Shown here piece by piece: positions 1 to 8,663 of a DNA stretch of 64,000 nt. The notes under the pieces are model-generated. The model saw only the letters and a list, made by a program, of their open reading frames with translations. It searched no databases and was not told where the DNA came from. How positions within the stretch are numbered: position 1 is the stretch's first letter; each line of letters starts with the position of its first letter. Location of the stretch: assembly GCA_020025135.1 (NCBI GenBank), contig JAHHSQ010000002.1, forward strand, positions 39,938-103,937, written 5' to 3'. The translations under genes and the position numbers were made by a program. This stretch comes from Pectinatus sp. (lineage in GTDB: Bacteria; Bacillota; Negativicutes; Selenomonadales; Selenomonadaceae).

Positions 1-2206
1 CTGCTAAACAATCAACATCTAACAATAATGCTAAATCGCGCTGAATTCCTGGATATTTAGGCAACTCTTCCGCTTTTAATTTTTTAGCAGCGTATTTCTG
101 TAGTATATCTAAATCAGCTGTAAAAAGATAAACCGGTTTATTTAAGCCGTAAGCCTGCATAGTAGCTGGATGAATTTCTCCAATCGTACAAATAACTTCT
201 TTTCCTTTAGTAAAAGTTGCTGTCTTGCCTGGATGCATTGCCCAATGTCTGCCACTATTCACATTATAACGAGTAATTCCCAACTCTTCTAGCAGTGTTT
301 CAGCTAGCCCTTTCATATCATAAAAATCAACATTTGCTTTTTCACTAGTCCAATTTAATGCTTCACGTTTACCAGCAATAGCTGCTACTACTTCCCTTTT
401 TTCTAACGGTTGTTTGGTAACTGGCAAGGACTCTGGCAAGAACACAGTACCCACTTCAAAGAGCTGAATATCTTCATTTTTTCTAGCAAAATTGCGCTGT
501 ACATTTTCCAAAATAGAGCCCAGCATATTAGTGCGCACTAGCGGATATTCATCTGTCAAAGGGTTCATAATCGGAATAGCTTGACGCAATTTATCATCTT
601 CAGGAATATTCAATTTATCAAAAGTATCAGCATTAGTAAAACTAAAGGAGATGGTTTCTGAAAGTCCTGCTGCGCACATAATTTGCTTTACTTTATCGGC
701 AAAAGTTTGCCATTCTGGTTGCGTCCCCTGTAAGGTGATACCATATGGCATAGTAGATGCGATATTATCAAACCCATAGATACGGGCAACTTCTTCCACA
801 ATATCTTCAAGATGATGAACGTCATTTCTCCAAGAAGGCACAACAATATGCAAAGTCTCTTCAGCAAGACGCACGTTAAAGCCTAAGCCCAGTAAAATGC
901 GCTGCATCTTTAGTCCAGAAATATCTGTTCCTAACACGCGATTAATTTCGGCCACCTGACAAGTCAGTTGTTCTAATTTCTTTTCCTGAGGATAAATATC
1001 CAACATTCCCTGTAAAGGAACACCTGACTTAGTTTCTTCTATCAACTGCACTGCTCTTTCTAACGCCTGTGGAATATTTACTATGTCAATTCCCTTTTCA
1101 AAACGACCAGACGCTTCTGTTCCCATCCCCAAGCGATGTGCGGCGCTGCGTCTGATATTAGCACCAACAAATGAACCGGCTTCTAACACAATACGTTTTG
1201 TCGTGGCGGAAATTTCACTATTCTTGCCTCCCATGATACCAGCCAAACCGACGGCCTGACCTTCAGAAGATATAACAATATCATTAGCTGATAAAACGCG
1301 TTTTTTATCATCTAAGGTCACTAGTTCTTCTCCCTCTTTAGCCATGCGCACCAAGAGGTCACCAGCGGTGAGTTTATCATAATCATAGGCATGGAGCGGT
1401 TGTCCCATTTCTAACATAACAAAATTAGTGATATCCACAATATTATTAACTGGAACAATACCGGCACTCTGTAATCTATCCTGTATCCAAGCTGGAGAAG
1501 TATTTACTTGTACATCAGTCATCATCCGCAAAGCAAAACGAGAGCAAAGTTCTGGTACATCATTCTGTACTTGACAAAAATCCTGTATTTTCTCCGCTTT
1601 TTCTGTAAAATTGATGTTCGGATACTTTATTTTACCACCAACTATAGCGGCAATTTCTCGTACTAAGCCAAGCACACTGAAACAATCTCCACGATTGGAT
1701 GTCAGTTCAAATTCGAAGATGACATCGTCTAAGCCTAAAACAGTTTTAATGTCCACGCCAATCGGTGTATCTGATGGCAAAATATAGATACCATCGAGTT
1801 CTTCAGCTGTCATATTTTCAGTAGGTAACGCCAATTCCGGTGCTGAACACAACATACCGCAGGAGACGATGCCGCGCAATTTTCCCTTCGATATCTTTCT
1901 ACCACCTGGTAAATGAGCCCCCACCATCGCAACAGGAACAACTTGACCGACACGTACATTATCTGCACCAGTTTGAATTACCACTCTATCTTCAGTACCG
2001 ATAAACATGGTGCAGACCAATAGATGCTCTGAATTGGGATTGGGCTCAATTTTTTCGATGCGACCAGTGATGACTTTTTTTATTTCTTCTCCAGTTTCGA
2101 CAATATTCTCAACTGGAACACCAGCTAAGGTTAATTTATCAGCCAATTCCTGTGGTGTTATAGCGATATCTATATAATCCTTTAGCCATTTTAATGAAAC
2201 TTTCAT
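1..2206 (-). CDS. pheT: Phenylalanyl-tRNA synthetase beta subunit (3' end outside the window)
   Basis: The beta chain of the alpha2-beta2 enzyme that charges tRNA-Phe; it carries tRNA-binding and editing domains. I read the frame by hand from the ATG at 2206 (MKVSLKWLKDYID), which has AGGAAGGG a few bases upstream. The N-terminal EMAP/OB-like tRNA-binding domain (about residues 40-150) and the B3/B4 editing region follow. The last readable codons, KYPGIQRDLALLLD, match the start of the C-terminal FDX-ACB domain, so roughly the last 60-70 residues of a protein of about 800 lie beyond base 1. It follows pheS by 25 bases and shares its T-box. Confidence 0.97.
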   Translation of the reverse strand, partial: MKVSLKWLKDYIDIAITPQELADKLTLAGVPVENIVETGEEIKKVITGRIEKIEPNPNSEHLLVCTMFIGTEDRVVIQTGADNVRVGQVVPVAMVGAHLPGGRKISKGKLRGIVSCGMLCSAPELALPTENMTAEELDGIYILPSDTPIGVDIKTVLGLDDVIFEFELTSNRGDCFSVLGLVREIAAIVGGKIKYPNINFTEKAEKIQDFCQVQNDVPELCSRFALRMMTDVQVNTSPAWIQDRLQSAGIVPVNNIVDITNFVMLEMGQPLHAYDYDKLTAGDLLVRMAKEGEELVTLDDKKRVLSANDIVISSEGQAVGLAGIMGGKNSEISATTKRIVLEAGSFVGANIRRSAAHRLGMGTEASGRFEKGIDIVNIPQALERAVQLIEETKSGVPLQGMLDIYPQEKKLEQLTCQVAEINRVLGTDISGLKMQRILLGLGFNVRLAEETLHIVVPSWRNDVHHLEDIVEEVARIYGFDNIASTMPYGITLQGTQPEWQTFADKVKQIMCAAGLSETISFSFTNADTFDKLNIPEDDKLRQAIPIMNPLTDEYPLVRTNMLGSILENVQRNFARKNEDIQLFEVGTVFLPESLPVTKQPLEKREVVAAIAGKREALNWTSEKANVDFYDMKGLAETLLEELGITRYNVNSGRHWAMHPGKTATFTKGKEVICTIGEIHPATMQAYGLNKPVYLFTADLDILQKYAAKKLKAEELPKYPGIQRDLALLLDVDCLA

Positions 2207-2231
2207 AATATACCCTTCCTATCCTCTTATT

Positions 2232-3266
2232 TTATAGGTGAAACTGTTGTAAAAAACGCACATCATTATCAAAAAAGAGGCGTAAATCACTGACACCATA
2301 TGTGAGCATCGCGATTCTTTCTACCCCCATGCCGAAAGCAAAACCGCTCACTTTTTCAGGGTCATATCCACTCATGCGCAAGACATTAGGATGAACAATC
2401 CCCGCTCCTAAAATTTCTAACCAACCAGTATTTTTGCAAACTCGACAGCCCTTACCATGACACATCACACAACTAATGTCCACTTCTGCGCTCGGTTCTG
2501 TAAAGGGGAAGAAACTCGGACGAAAACGCAACTTAACATTCTTGCCAAATAATTCCTGCATGGCAAAAAGCAATGTTCCCTTTAAATCAGCAAAATTAAT
2601 ATTCTTGTCGATACAAAGTCCTTCTACTTGTGTAAACATTGGCGAATGCGTAGCATCATAGTCATCGCGCCGATATACGCGACCTGGGGCAATAATGCGA
2701 ATTGGTTCATTGGCATTATGGGCCTGCATGGTACGAGCTTGTACTGGAGAAGTTTGCGTACGCAACAAGATATCGGACGTGATGTAAAAAGAATCTTGCA
2801 TATCGCGTGCTGGATGGTCTTTAGGCAAATTTAAAGCCTCAAAATTAAAGTAATCAGTTTCCACTTGTGGGCCTTCGGCAATAGAATACCCCATATTGCG
2901 GAAAATATCTTTTATCTTATTCAAAGTTTGGGTCAATGGATGTAGTTGTCCTAATTTTTTACTGCGTCCTGGTAAAGTGACATCGATTTTTTCTGTTTCC
3001 AAGCGGTGTAAAAGTTCTGCTTGCTGTAATTGTTCTTGCTTGCTCGCAATACTAGTTTCTAAATCATTGCGCACGGCATTGACCAGTTTGCCAATAACTG
3101 GACGTTCTTCTGGAGAGACCTGCCCCATACTGCGCAAAATAGTGGTCAAAGAACCTTTCTTTCCCAAATAAGCAACTCGGACCTCATTTAAAGCAGCAAC
3201 TGTCGTGGCTTTTTTAATCGCTTCTAGAGCTGTTTTTTGAATATCTTGTAACTTTTCTTTCATCAT
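2232..3266 (-). CDS. pheS: Phenylalanyl-tRNA synthetase alpha subunit
   Basis: Catalytic subunit of PheRS, which makes Phe-tRNA(Phe) in the cytoplasm. The 344-residue length is normal. An N-terminal coiled coil (1-90) is followed by the class II core: motif 2 is GRVYRRDDYDATHSPMF, and motif 3 lies in FGMGVERIAMLTYG near the end. The CVMCHGKGCRVC cysteine cluster is typical of Firmicute PheS. The start ATG-ATG at 3266 follows AGGGGGATTA. It is the first gene of a pheS-pheT operon preceded by a T-box leader whose specifier reads Phe. Confidence 0.98.
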   Translation of the reverse strand: MMKEKLQDIQKTALEAIKKATTVAALNEVRVAYLGKKGSLTTILRSMGQVSPEERPVIGKLVNAVRNDLETSIASKQEQLQQAELLHRLETEKIDVTLPGRSKKLGQLHPLTQTLNKIKDIFRNMGYSIAEGPQVETDYFNFEALNLPKDHPARDMQDSFYITSDILLRTQTSPVQARTMQAHNANEPIRIIAPGRVYRRDDYDATHSPMFTQVEGLCIDKNINFADLKGTLLFAMQELFGKNVKLRFRPSFFPFTEPSAEVDISCVMCHGKGCRVCKNTGWLEILGAGIVHPNVLRMSGYDPEKVSGFAFGMGVERIAMLTYGVSDLRLFFDNDVRFLQQFHL

Positions 3267-3283
3267 TAATCCCCCTATAAATA

Positions 3284-3487
3284 TAAAAAGCCCTCACCCC
3301 CAAAGGGGCGAAGGCTTCGCGGTACCACCCTTATATTATCTCAAATGCGTTAACGCCGCCAACGCCACACCTACTCCATTCAGCACGGTTGCTCCAAAGT
3401 GAACTTCTGCTTTCGCCTCGTAGGTACTTCCAACCAAGATACCTCTCTCTGTTCCGATTTAAAAAGCATACTCTCTTTTTCTTCACA
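3284..3487 (-). promoter_or_regulatory. T-box leader controlling pheST (Phe specifier)
   Basis: Read on the minus strand. The T-box core AGGGTGGTACCGCG lies at 3318-3331. It is followed by a G+C-rich hairpin, AAGCCTTCGCCCC / GGGGGTGAGGGCTT, and a T run (3284-3316), which is the competing terminator. Upstream, an AGAGAG...GGTTGGAAG stem I distal part and the GAAG-TTC-ACTTTGGAG segment put a TTC (Phe) specifier codon at 3401-3403. By family knowledge, uncharged tRNA-Phe pairs with the specifier and the TGGT bulge, stabilises the antiterminator and turns on pheST. Confidence 0.93.
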
Positions 3488-3493
3488 ACAAGT

Positions 3494-3522
3494 TTATTAT
3501 TCGTTGCTAAATATCGCACCAA
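3494..3522 (-). promoter_or_regulatory. Probable promoter of the pheST T-box transcript
   Basis: TTGGTG, a 17-base spacer, then TAATAA (minus strand) places the transcript start near 3487. This gives a leader of about 200 nt before the terminator, a normal T-box length. The -35 match is only moderate. Confidence 0.45.
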
Positions 3523-3587
3523 CGAAATTTAACAACCAAAAACACCTCATCTTCCCTTCATTAAACTAAGAGGAGATGACAGATTTT

Positions 3588-3725
3588 TTGACATACTCCC
3601 CACGGCTAAAGCCGAGGGATTCTGGGATATTAGCGAACCTTGCCTACTTGAAATAGCAGGTCTTACGAGTTCTCTCCACAATGGACAATGCCCTGCCCAT
3701 CTTTATGATTAGATTTGTATGTAAG
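3588..3725 (-). mobile_element. Solo IS605-type right end / omega-RNA-like segment (copy 1)
   Basis: This 138-base segment is almost identical to 16818-16954; one base is missing in the other copy and a few are substituted. Read on the minus strand it ends with a small CGGC-TAAA-GCCG hairpin followed by GTGGGGAGTATGTCAA. That is the form of the right end of IS605/IS1341-type elements, which in tnpB-bearing elements also encodes the 3' part of the omega RNA. No tnpA or tnpB adjoins this copy. It sits just upstream of the pheST promoter and downstream of the permease gene. The element assignment is by recognition of the end; guide function is inference. Confidence 0.65.
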
Positions 3726-3788
3726 CTAATTACCACAAATTATACTATAAAAGGCACTATAAAGCAAATATCAGCTATTCTAGCCTCG

Positions 3789-5195
3789 TCATTCTTTACC
3801 TTCTTTGACTGCCAAGACGCGCTTGCCTTCCGCTAAATTACTCTTTTTGTGTAAGCCCAAGCAAAAATAGCTGACTCCCAGCAACGCACAGAATATCCAA
3901 CCAATAATCAACGGTATCCTCGTTTCTGGATTTATCCACATGCCGACCGTAACCATACCTAAAAAGAGAATACAAAAGTAATTGCTATACGGGTAAAATA
4001 GTGATTTAAACGGATGTTTAGCTATAACATCTTTGCTATGGGCCTTTCTAAAATTAAACTGGGCCAAGGCCAAAACAAACCAAGCAATCATACCAGGAAA
4101 AACGCTCGCACTATAAATATAGAGGAATAACTTAGAACCTGGCATCGCATAATTCAAAATAACCCCAATACTCAAAAGCATAATGGTAAATACAATGCCG
4201 TTTCTCGGCACACCACGCGACGACAATTTACCTAGAAATTGTGGGGCTTGCCCTTTTTCTGCTAAAGTGTACAACATTCTACCGGCACTGTAAATTCCAC
4301 TGTTACAACCAGATAATGCTGCTGTCAAAACCACAAAATTAATGACCCCAGCCGCTGCCGTTATTCCAACCTTAGCAAAAATCGTCACAAAAGGACTGCC
4401 CAGCATTCCTAATTGATTCCAAGGATAAATCGTAATAACAATGAAGATAGCTCCAATATAGAAGATGAGAATACGCCAAATAATACCTTGAATGGCCTTG
4501 CGCAAAGTTTCCCGAGGATTATGAGCTTCTCCGGCAGTAATGCCAATTAATTCAATGCCTTGAAAAGAGGCTGTCACTATACAAAGTGCTGTCAACATTC
4601 CCGTCACACCGTTAGGGAAAAAACCACCATGAGCCCACAAATTAGAGAGACCTATCGCTTTTCCGCCATCTCCCCAACCGAAAAAAATCAACCCTAAACC
4701 AACGGCAATCATCACGACGATAGTGCTAACTTTTATCAAGGAAAACCAAAATTCAAACTCACCATAATATTTAACCGCTGCCATATTAGCTGCTGCAATG
4801 ATGAGCATGCCAGAAAAAGCTGACACCCATTGCGGAACAAAAGGAAACCAATACTTCACATAAATGCCGATGGCAGTAATTTCTGATAATCCAACAGTTA
4901 GCCATAAAAACCAGTAACACCAAGCAGTTAAATAACCGACAAAGGGATGAATGTATTTATAACCGTAATAGGCAAACGAGCCTGTAACCGGTTCTAAATA
5001 GAGCATCTCTCCCATAATGCGCATGATAAAAAATAGAACAATGCCTGCTATACCATAGCAAAGTAGAACGGAAGGCCCCGCTGTTTGTATCGTACTGGCA
5101 GACCCCATAAATAAACCAACGCCAATCGTCCCGCCCAAGGCAATCATTTCTACATGGCGAGCCTGTAAACTGCGTTTCATCTCTTGTTTTTCCAT
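3789..5195 (-). CDS. Amino acid permease, AAT/APC family (CycA-like)
   Basis: Inner-membrane amino-acid:proton symporter of 468 residues with about 12 hydrophobic segments. The N-terminal family motif HVEMIALGGTIGVGLFMGS and the ITAGEAHNPRETLRKAI loop identify the AAT subgroup (AroP, ProY, CycA). The overall pattern recalls the CycA glycine/D-alanine/D-serine permease. The gene starts 37 bases after glyS with no terminator between, so it is probably co-transcribed with glyQS under a glycine T-box. That supports, but does not prove, glycine or alanine as substrate. Confidence 0.9.
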   Translation of the reverse strand: MEKQEMKRSLQARHVEMIALGGTIGVGLFMGSASTIQTAGPSVLLCYGIAGIVLFFIMRIMGEMLYLEPVTGSFAYYGYKYIHPFVGYLTAWCYWFLWLTVGLSEITAIGIYVKYWFPFVPQWVSAFSGMLIIAAANMAAVKYYGEFEFWFSLIKVSTIVVMIAVGLGLIFFGWGDGGKAIGLSNLWAHGGFFPNGVTGMLTALCIVTASFQGIELIGITAGEAHNPRETLRKAIQGIIWRILIFYIGAIFIVITIYPWNQLGMLGSPFVTIFAKVGITAAAGVINFVVLTAALSGCNSGIYSAGRMLYTLAEKGQAPQFLGKLSSRGVPRNGIVFTIMLLSIGVILNYAMPGSKLFLYIYSASVFPGMIAWFVLALAQFNFRKAHSKDVIAKHPFKSLFYPYSNYFCILFLGMVTVGMWINPETRIPLIIGWIFCALLGVSYFCLGLHKKSNLAEGKRVLAVKEGKE

Positions 5196-5232
5196 ATTAA
5201 CCCTTCTTTTTATCTATGGGTATGCCTTAATT

Positions 5233-7293
5233 CTAGTGCACCAATTTATTAAAATCAGCCAATTTTTTAATTAGTAAGTCTAAATCATGTAATAAAGCCA
5301 AGCGATTATTTCTCAACTTTTCGTCCTTATCCATGACCATGACTTGGTCGAAAAATCCCGTAATAACTGGTTCTAAAACGATAAGTGCTTCCCACAGTTT
5401 TTGATAGTCATATTTATGCAAAGCTTCTTCTCCCACTTTGCGTGCTTGGAGATAAGAAGCATATAAAGTCTTTTCTGCTGGCAACTGGAAAAGTGCTTCT
5501 TCCACTTTTGTGCCAACCTGATATTTCTGAGCGATATTGCTAACGCGAACAAAGGACTGCAATATCAGTTCCGCATTCGTGCTATTGGTCAAATTTTCAG
5601 CCAAACAAAATGCTCTTTTATACACTGCAAATGGGTCGTCTACTTCTGCATTTACAGCATCAATGATATCGTAACGAACTTCTGCTTCCGTCAAGATATT
5701 CTTCAAACGCAAAGACATAAATTCCAAAACTTGTTTTAAAAGTCCGGCCTGTTTCTCACTCGGTATCTGCAATAATTCCATGCTCTTTTCGATAAGAGCT
5801 CCAATGGAAATATGCACCTTGTGCTCGATTAAATTCAACATAATACCCAAGGCTTGACGACGCAAGGCAAAGGGGTCTTGTGAGCCAGTAGGAATAGCCC
5901 CGGCTGCAAAAGCAGCGACTATCGTATCAATTTTATCGCTAATGCTGACGATGCTAGAAACAATATCATCTGGAACAGCATCACCGGCAAAGCGCGGTCT
6001 GTAATGTTGGTCAATAGCGCGTGCTACAATTTCTTTTTCGCCATCTAAGAGGGCATATTCTCTTCCCATGATGCCCTGTAATTCGGTAAATTCAGTAACC
6101 ATAGCTGTTACCAAATCCGCTTTGGCCAATAAAGCGGCTCTTTGCACATCTACCTTTTCTTCTTCTGTAATATTTAAAATATCACTTAAATAGGCACCTA
6201 ATTTCTGCAAACGCACTGTCTTATCATACATGGAGCCGTAATCTTCTCTAAAGACAACATTCTTCAGTTTCTCTAGATAAGCAACCAATGGCTTCTTTCG
6301 GTCTTCTGTAAAGAAAAATTTGGCATCTTCTAATCTAGCCCGCAATACTCTTTCATTGCCATGCTGTACAGTTTCTAAGCAATGTGCACCGCCATTGCGC
6401 ACAGTAATAAAGAGTGGCAATAATTTGCCTTCTTTGTCTAGTACAGGGAAATAACGCTGATGTTCGCGCATCGGCGTAATAACAGCTTCCTTAGGCAACT
6501 GCAAATATTCGGCTGAAAAATGTCCACAAAGGGCGGTTGGATATTCCACCAGATAAGTAACTTCTTCCAACAATTCGGCACTTATTGCCGCTTCGCCACC
6601 ATTTTCCCGAGCCAATTTTTTAATCTGGGACTCGATATTATTACTGCGCTCTTCTTGATCAACCATTACAAACGCTTCCTGCATGACCGATTTATAATCT
6701 TCGGCGACAGTAATAGTGTATTCTTCCTTATTACCAAGGAACCGATGACCTCTTGTCACGCGACCACTATTGACATTGGCTATTGAAAAAGGAATAATTT
6801 CTGTTCCATATAATGCCACCAACCAGCGAATCGGTCTGACAAAGCGGAAATCCAAATTTCCCCAATGCATGCTTTTCGGAAATGTCAATTTTTCAATTAA
6901 TTCCGGTAAAATAGTTTGTAAGATAGCTGTTGCTGGCTTGCCCTGTTCATGCACTTCAGCATAAATATAACCATTTTCCACACGTAAATCACTCGGCTCA
7001 ACTTTTTTGCTACGTGCAAACCCTAAAGCTGCTTTTGTCAGTTGATTATCTTGATCATAGGCAATTTTTACAGATGGCCCTTTATAAGATGTAGAGACAT
7101 CATCCTGTTTATCTGCTAAACCAGTAACAGAAAGAGCCAAGCGACGCGGTGTTCCCAAGGTTTCAATCTGTTTATAAGAGAGATGTGCTTCTTTAAACAT
7201 TTTTCCCGCTCTTTCTCTTAATTGAGAAAGAATATTGGGCATAAAATGTGCTGGTATCTCTTCTGTTCCAATTTCCAATAATAAATCTCGCAT
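5233..7293 (-). CDS. glyS: Glycyl-tRNA synthetase beta subunit
   Basis: Beta chain of the bacterial alpha2-beta2 glycyl-tRNA synthetase. The 686-residue length is normal. It opens with the family signature MRDLLLEIGTEEIPAHFM, has the central HD-like region, and ends with a DALR-type anticodon-binding domain (about 580-680). Its ATG overlaps the TAA of glyQ (TAATG), so translation is coupled. It lies downstream of the glyQ T-box. Confidence 0.98.
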   Translation of the reverse strand: MRDLLLEIGTEEIPAHFMPNILSQLRERAGKMFKEAHLSYKQIETLGTPRRLALSVTGLADKQDDVSTSYKGPSVKIAYDQDNQLTKAALGFARSKKVEPSDLRVENGYIYAEVHEQGKPATAILQTILPELIEKLTFPKSMHWGNLDFRFVRPIRWLVALYGTEIIPFSIANVNSGRVTRGHRFLGNKEEYTITVAEDYKSVMQEAFVMVDQEERSNNIESQIKKLARENGGEAAISAELLEEVTYLVEYPTALCGHFSAEYLQLPKEAVITPMREHQRYFPVLDKEGKLLPLFITVRNGGAHCLETVQHGNERVLRARLEDAKFFFTEDRKKPLVAYLEKLKNVVFREDYGSMYDKTVRLQKLGAYLSDILNITEEEKVDVQRAALLAKADLVTAMVTEFTELQGIMGREYALLDGEKEIVARAIDQHYRPRFAGDAVPDDIVSSIVSISDKIDTIVAAFAAGAIPTGSQDPFALRRQALGIMLNLIEHKVHISIGALIEKSMELLQIPSEKQAGLLKQVLEFMSLRLKNILTEAEVRYDIIDAVNAEVDDPFAVYKRAFCLAENLTNSTNAELILQSFVRVSNIAQKYQVGTKVEEALFQLPAEKTLYASYLQARKVGEEALHKYDYQKLWEALIVLEPVITGFFDQVMVMDKDEKLRNNRLALLHDLDLLIKKLADFNKLVH

Positions 7294-8195
7294 TACTTGT
7301 CACCTCTGTTTAACATGGGGAACCCCAATTCTTCTCGCTGCTTTAAATAAGCCTTAGCACATTGCCGAGACAACTTTCTCACTCTGCCAATAAAGGATGT
7401 TCGCTCCGAAACGCTAATTGCCCCTCTAGCATCTAGTAAATTAAAAGTATGGGAGCATTTTAATACATAGTCATAAGCCGGATACACATAGCCTAACGCA
7501 ACAATGCGTTGTGCCTCCTGCTCATACTTATCAAACAAATCAAAGAGCAGTTTCGTATCTGCTAATTCAAAATTATAAGTTGATTGTTCGAATTCGTTAC
7601 GTTGAAAAACATCGCCATAAGTATATTGACCTGACCAGACGATATCATAGACATTTTCTTTCTCTTGAATGTACATAGCCAATCTTTCCAGCCCATAGGT
7701 TATCTCAGAAGCAACTGGTTGTACATCAACGCCACCAACTTGTTGGAAATAAGTGAATTGAGTTATTTCCATGCCGTCTAACCATACTTCCCAGCCTAAC
7801 CCCCACGCTCCTAAGGTCGGCGATTCCCAGTTATCTTCCACAAAACGAATATCATGTTCTTCTGGATGAATATTCAAACGCTTCAAACTTTCTAAGTACA
7901 ATTCCTGAATATTATCTGGAGAGGGTTTCATTATAACTTGAAACTGATGATGCTGAAAAAGGCGATTGGGATTTTCCCCATATCGTCCATCAGCTGGTCG
8001 ACGTGACGGCTCTACATAAGCGATATGCCAAGGTTCTGGTCCCAAGACGCGCAAAAATGTAGAGGGATTCATTGTACCAGCACCTTTTTCCACATCGTAA
8101 GGTTGTCCTAAGATACAATTTTGTTCAGACCAAAATTGTTGCAAGGTAAGAATGATTTCTTGAAATGTCATCAATTTAATTTTCCGCCATTTCAC
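7293..8195 (-). CDS. glyQ: Glycyl-tRNA synthetase alpha subunit
   Basis: Catalytic subunit of class II GlyRS. It contains the characteristic FWSEQNCILGQPYDVEKGAG block and LGPEPWHIAYVEPSRRPADG. I chose the GTG at 8195 because AAAGGAG sits seven bases upstream. The in-frame ATG at 8171 (MTFQEI) is the start most relatives use, but it has a poorer ribosome site here. About 300 residues, normal length. First gene of glyQ-glyS, with a probable downstream permease. Confidence 0.97.
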   Translation of the reverse strand: MKWRKIKLMTFQEIILTLQQFWSEQNCILGQPYDVEKGAGTMNPSTFLRVLGPEPWHIAYVEPSRRPADGRYGENPNRLFQHHQFQVIMKPSPDNIQELYLESLKRLNIHPEEHDIRFVEDNWESPTLGAWGLGWEVWLDGMEITQFTYFQQVGGVDVQPVASEITYGLERLAMYIQEKENVYDIVWSGQYTYGDVFQRNEFEQSTYNFELADTKLLFDLFDKYEQEAQRIVALGYVYPAYDYVLKCSHTFNLLDARGAISVSERTSFIGRVRKLSRQCAKAYLKQREELGFPMLNRGDK

Positions 8196-8232
8196 AATGG
8201 CTCTCCTTTTGTGTTAAATTTGAAAAAAAAAT

Positions 8233-8432
8233 CGTCCCGTGACATATCTATATACATCACAGGGACGAATTATTAATCCGCGGTTCCACCCTGATTGGTT
8301 TTTAACCCACTCATCTTGACCACAAATATTATTTTGTCATTAAGTACCCTAGCCGGCCTCGCTTCTCTGACGCCTTTCACCATCACGTCTCGCTTTTGGG
8401 AGAAACTTCTTGCTAAGGCTGATTTACTTAAT
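8233..8432 (-). promoter_or_regulatory. T-box leader controlling glyQS (Gly specifier)
   Basis: The minus strand shows the T-box core AGGGTGGAACCGCGG at 8278-8292. It then shows a terminator hairpin with arms CGTCCCTGTG and CACGGGACG (8233-8267), followed by eight T. A GGC triplet at 8372-8374, in GAAAGGCGTCAG within stem I, is the likely Gly specifier. The leader is about 200 nt from the promoter start point. Confidence 0.92.
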
Positions 8433-8438
8433 GGATAT

Positions 8439-8467
8439 AGTTTAACTGATTAAAATTTATTTGTCAA
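8439..8467 (-). promoter_or_regulatory. Promoter of the glyQS transcript
   Basis: TTGACA (8462-8467), a 17-base spacer and TAAACT (8439-8444) on the minus strand. It lies correctly in front of the T-box leader. Confidence 0.7.
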
Positions 8468-8663
8468 TATCTTTTTGTATATTAAAGGTACTATTGTAGT
8501 TTTTTTTCTATCTTTCCTTTATTTTATTCTGTTTTGTCTTTTATTTTAATATCTATTTCAGATTAAAACATCATTATCTGTAAATCAATAAATTATGGAC
8601 TGAACCCTATCACCAATCCACATTACCACTACATATACCACAAATAAGTAGTTTCTAACACAA
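8468..8663. other. AT-rich intergenic stretch
   Basis: Very AT-rich DNA between the glyQS promoter and the end of the SGNH hydrolase gene. I see no ORF with a ribosome site, no strong terminator hairpin and no repeat. Confidence 0.6.

Noticed and set aside
3331..3522. A 63-codon minus-strand frame before pheS
   Set aside because: It coincides with the T-box leader.
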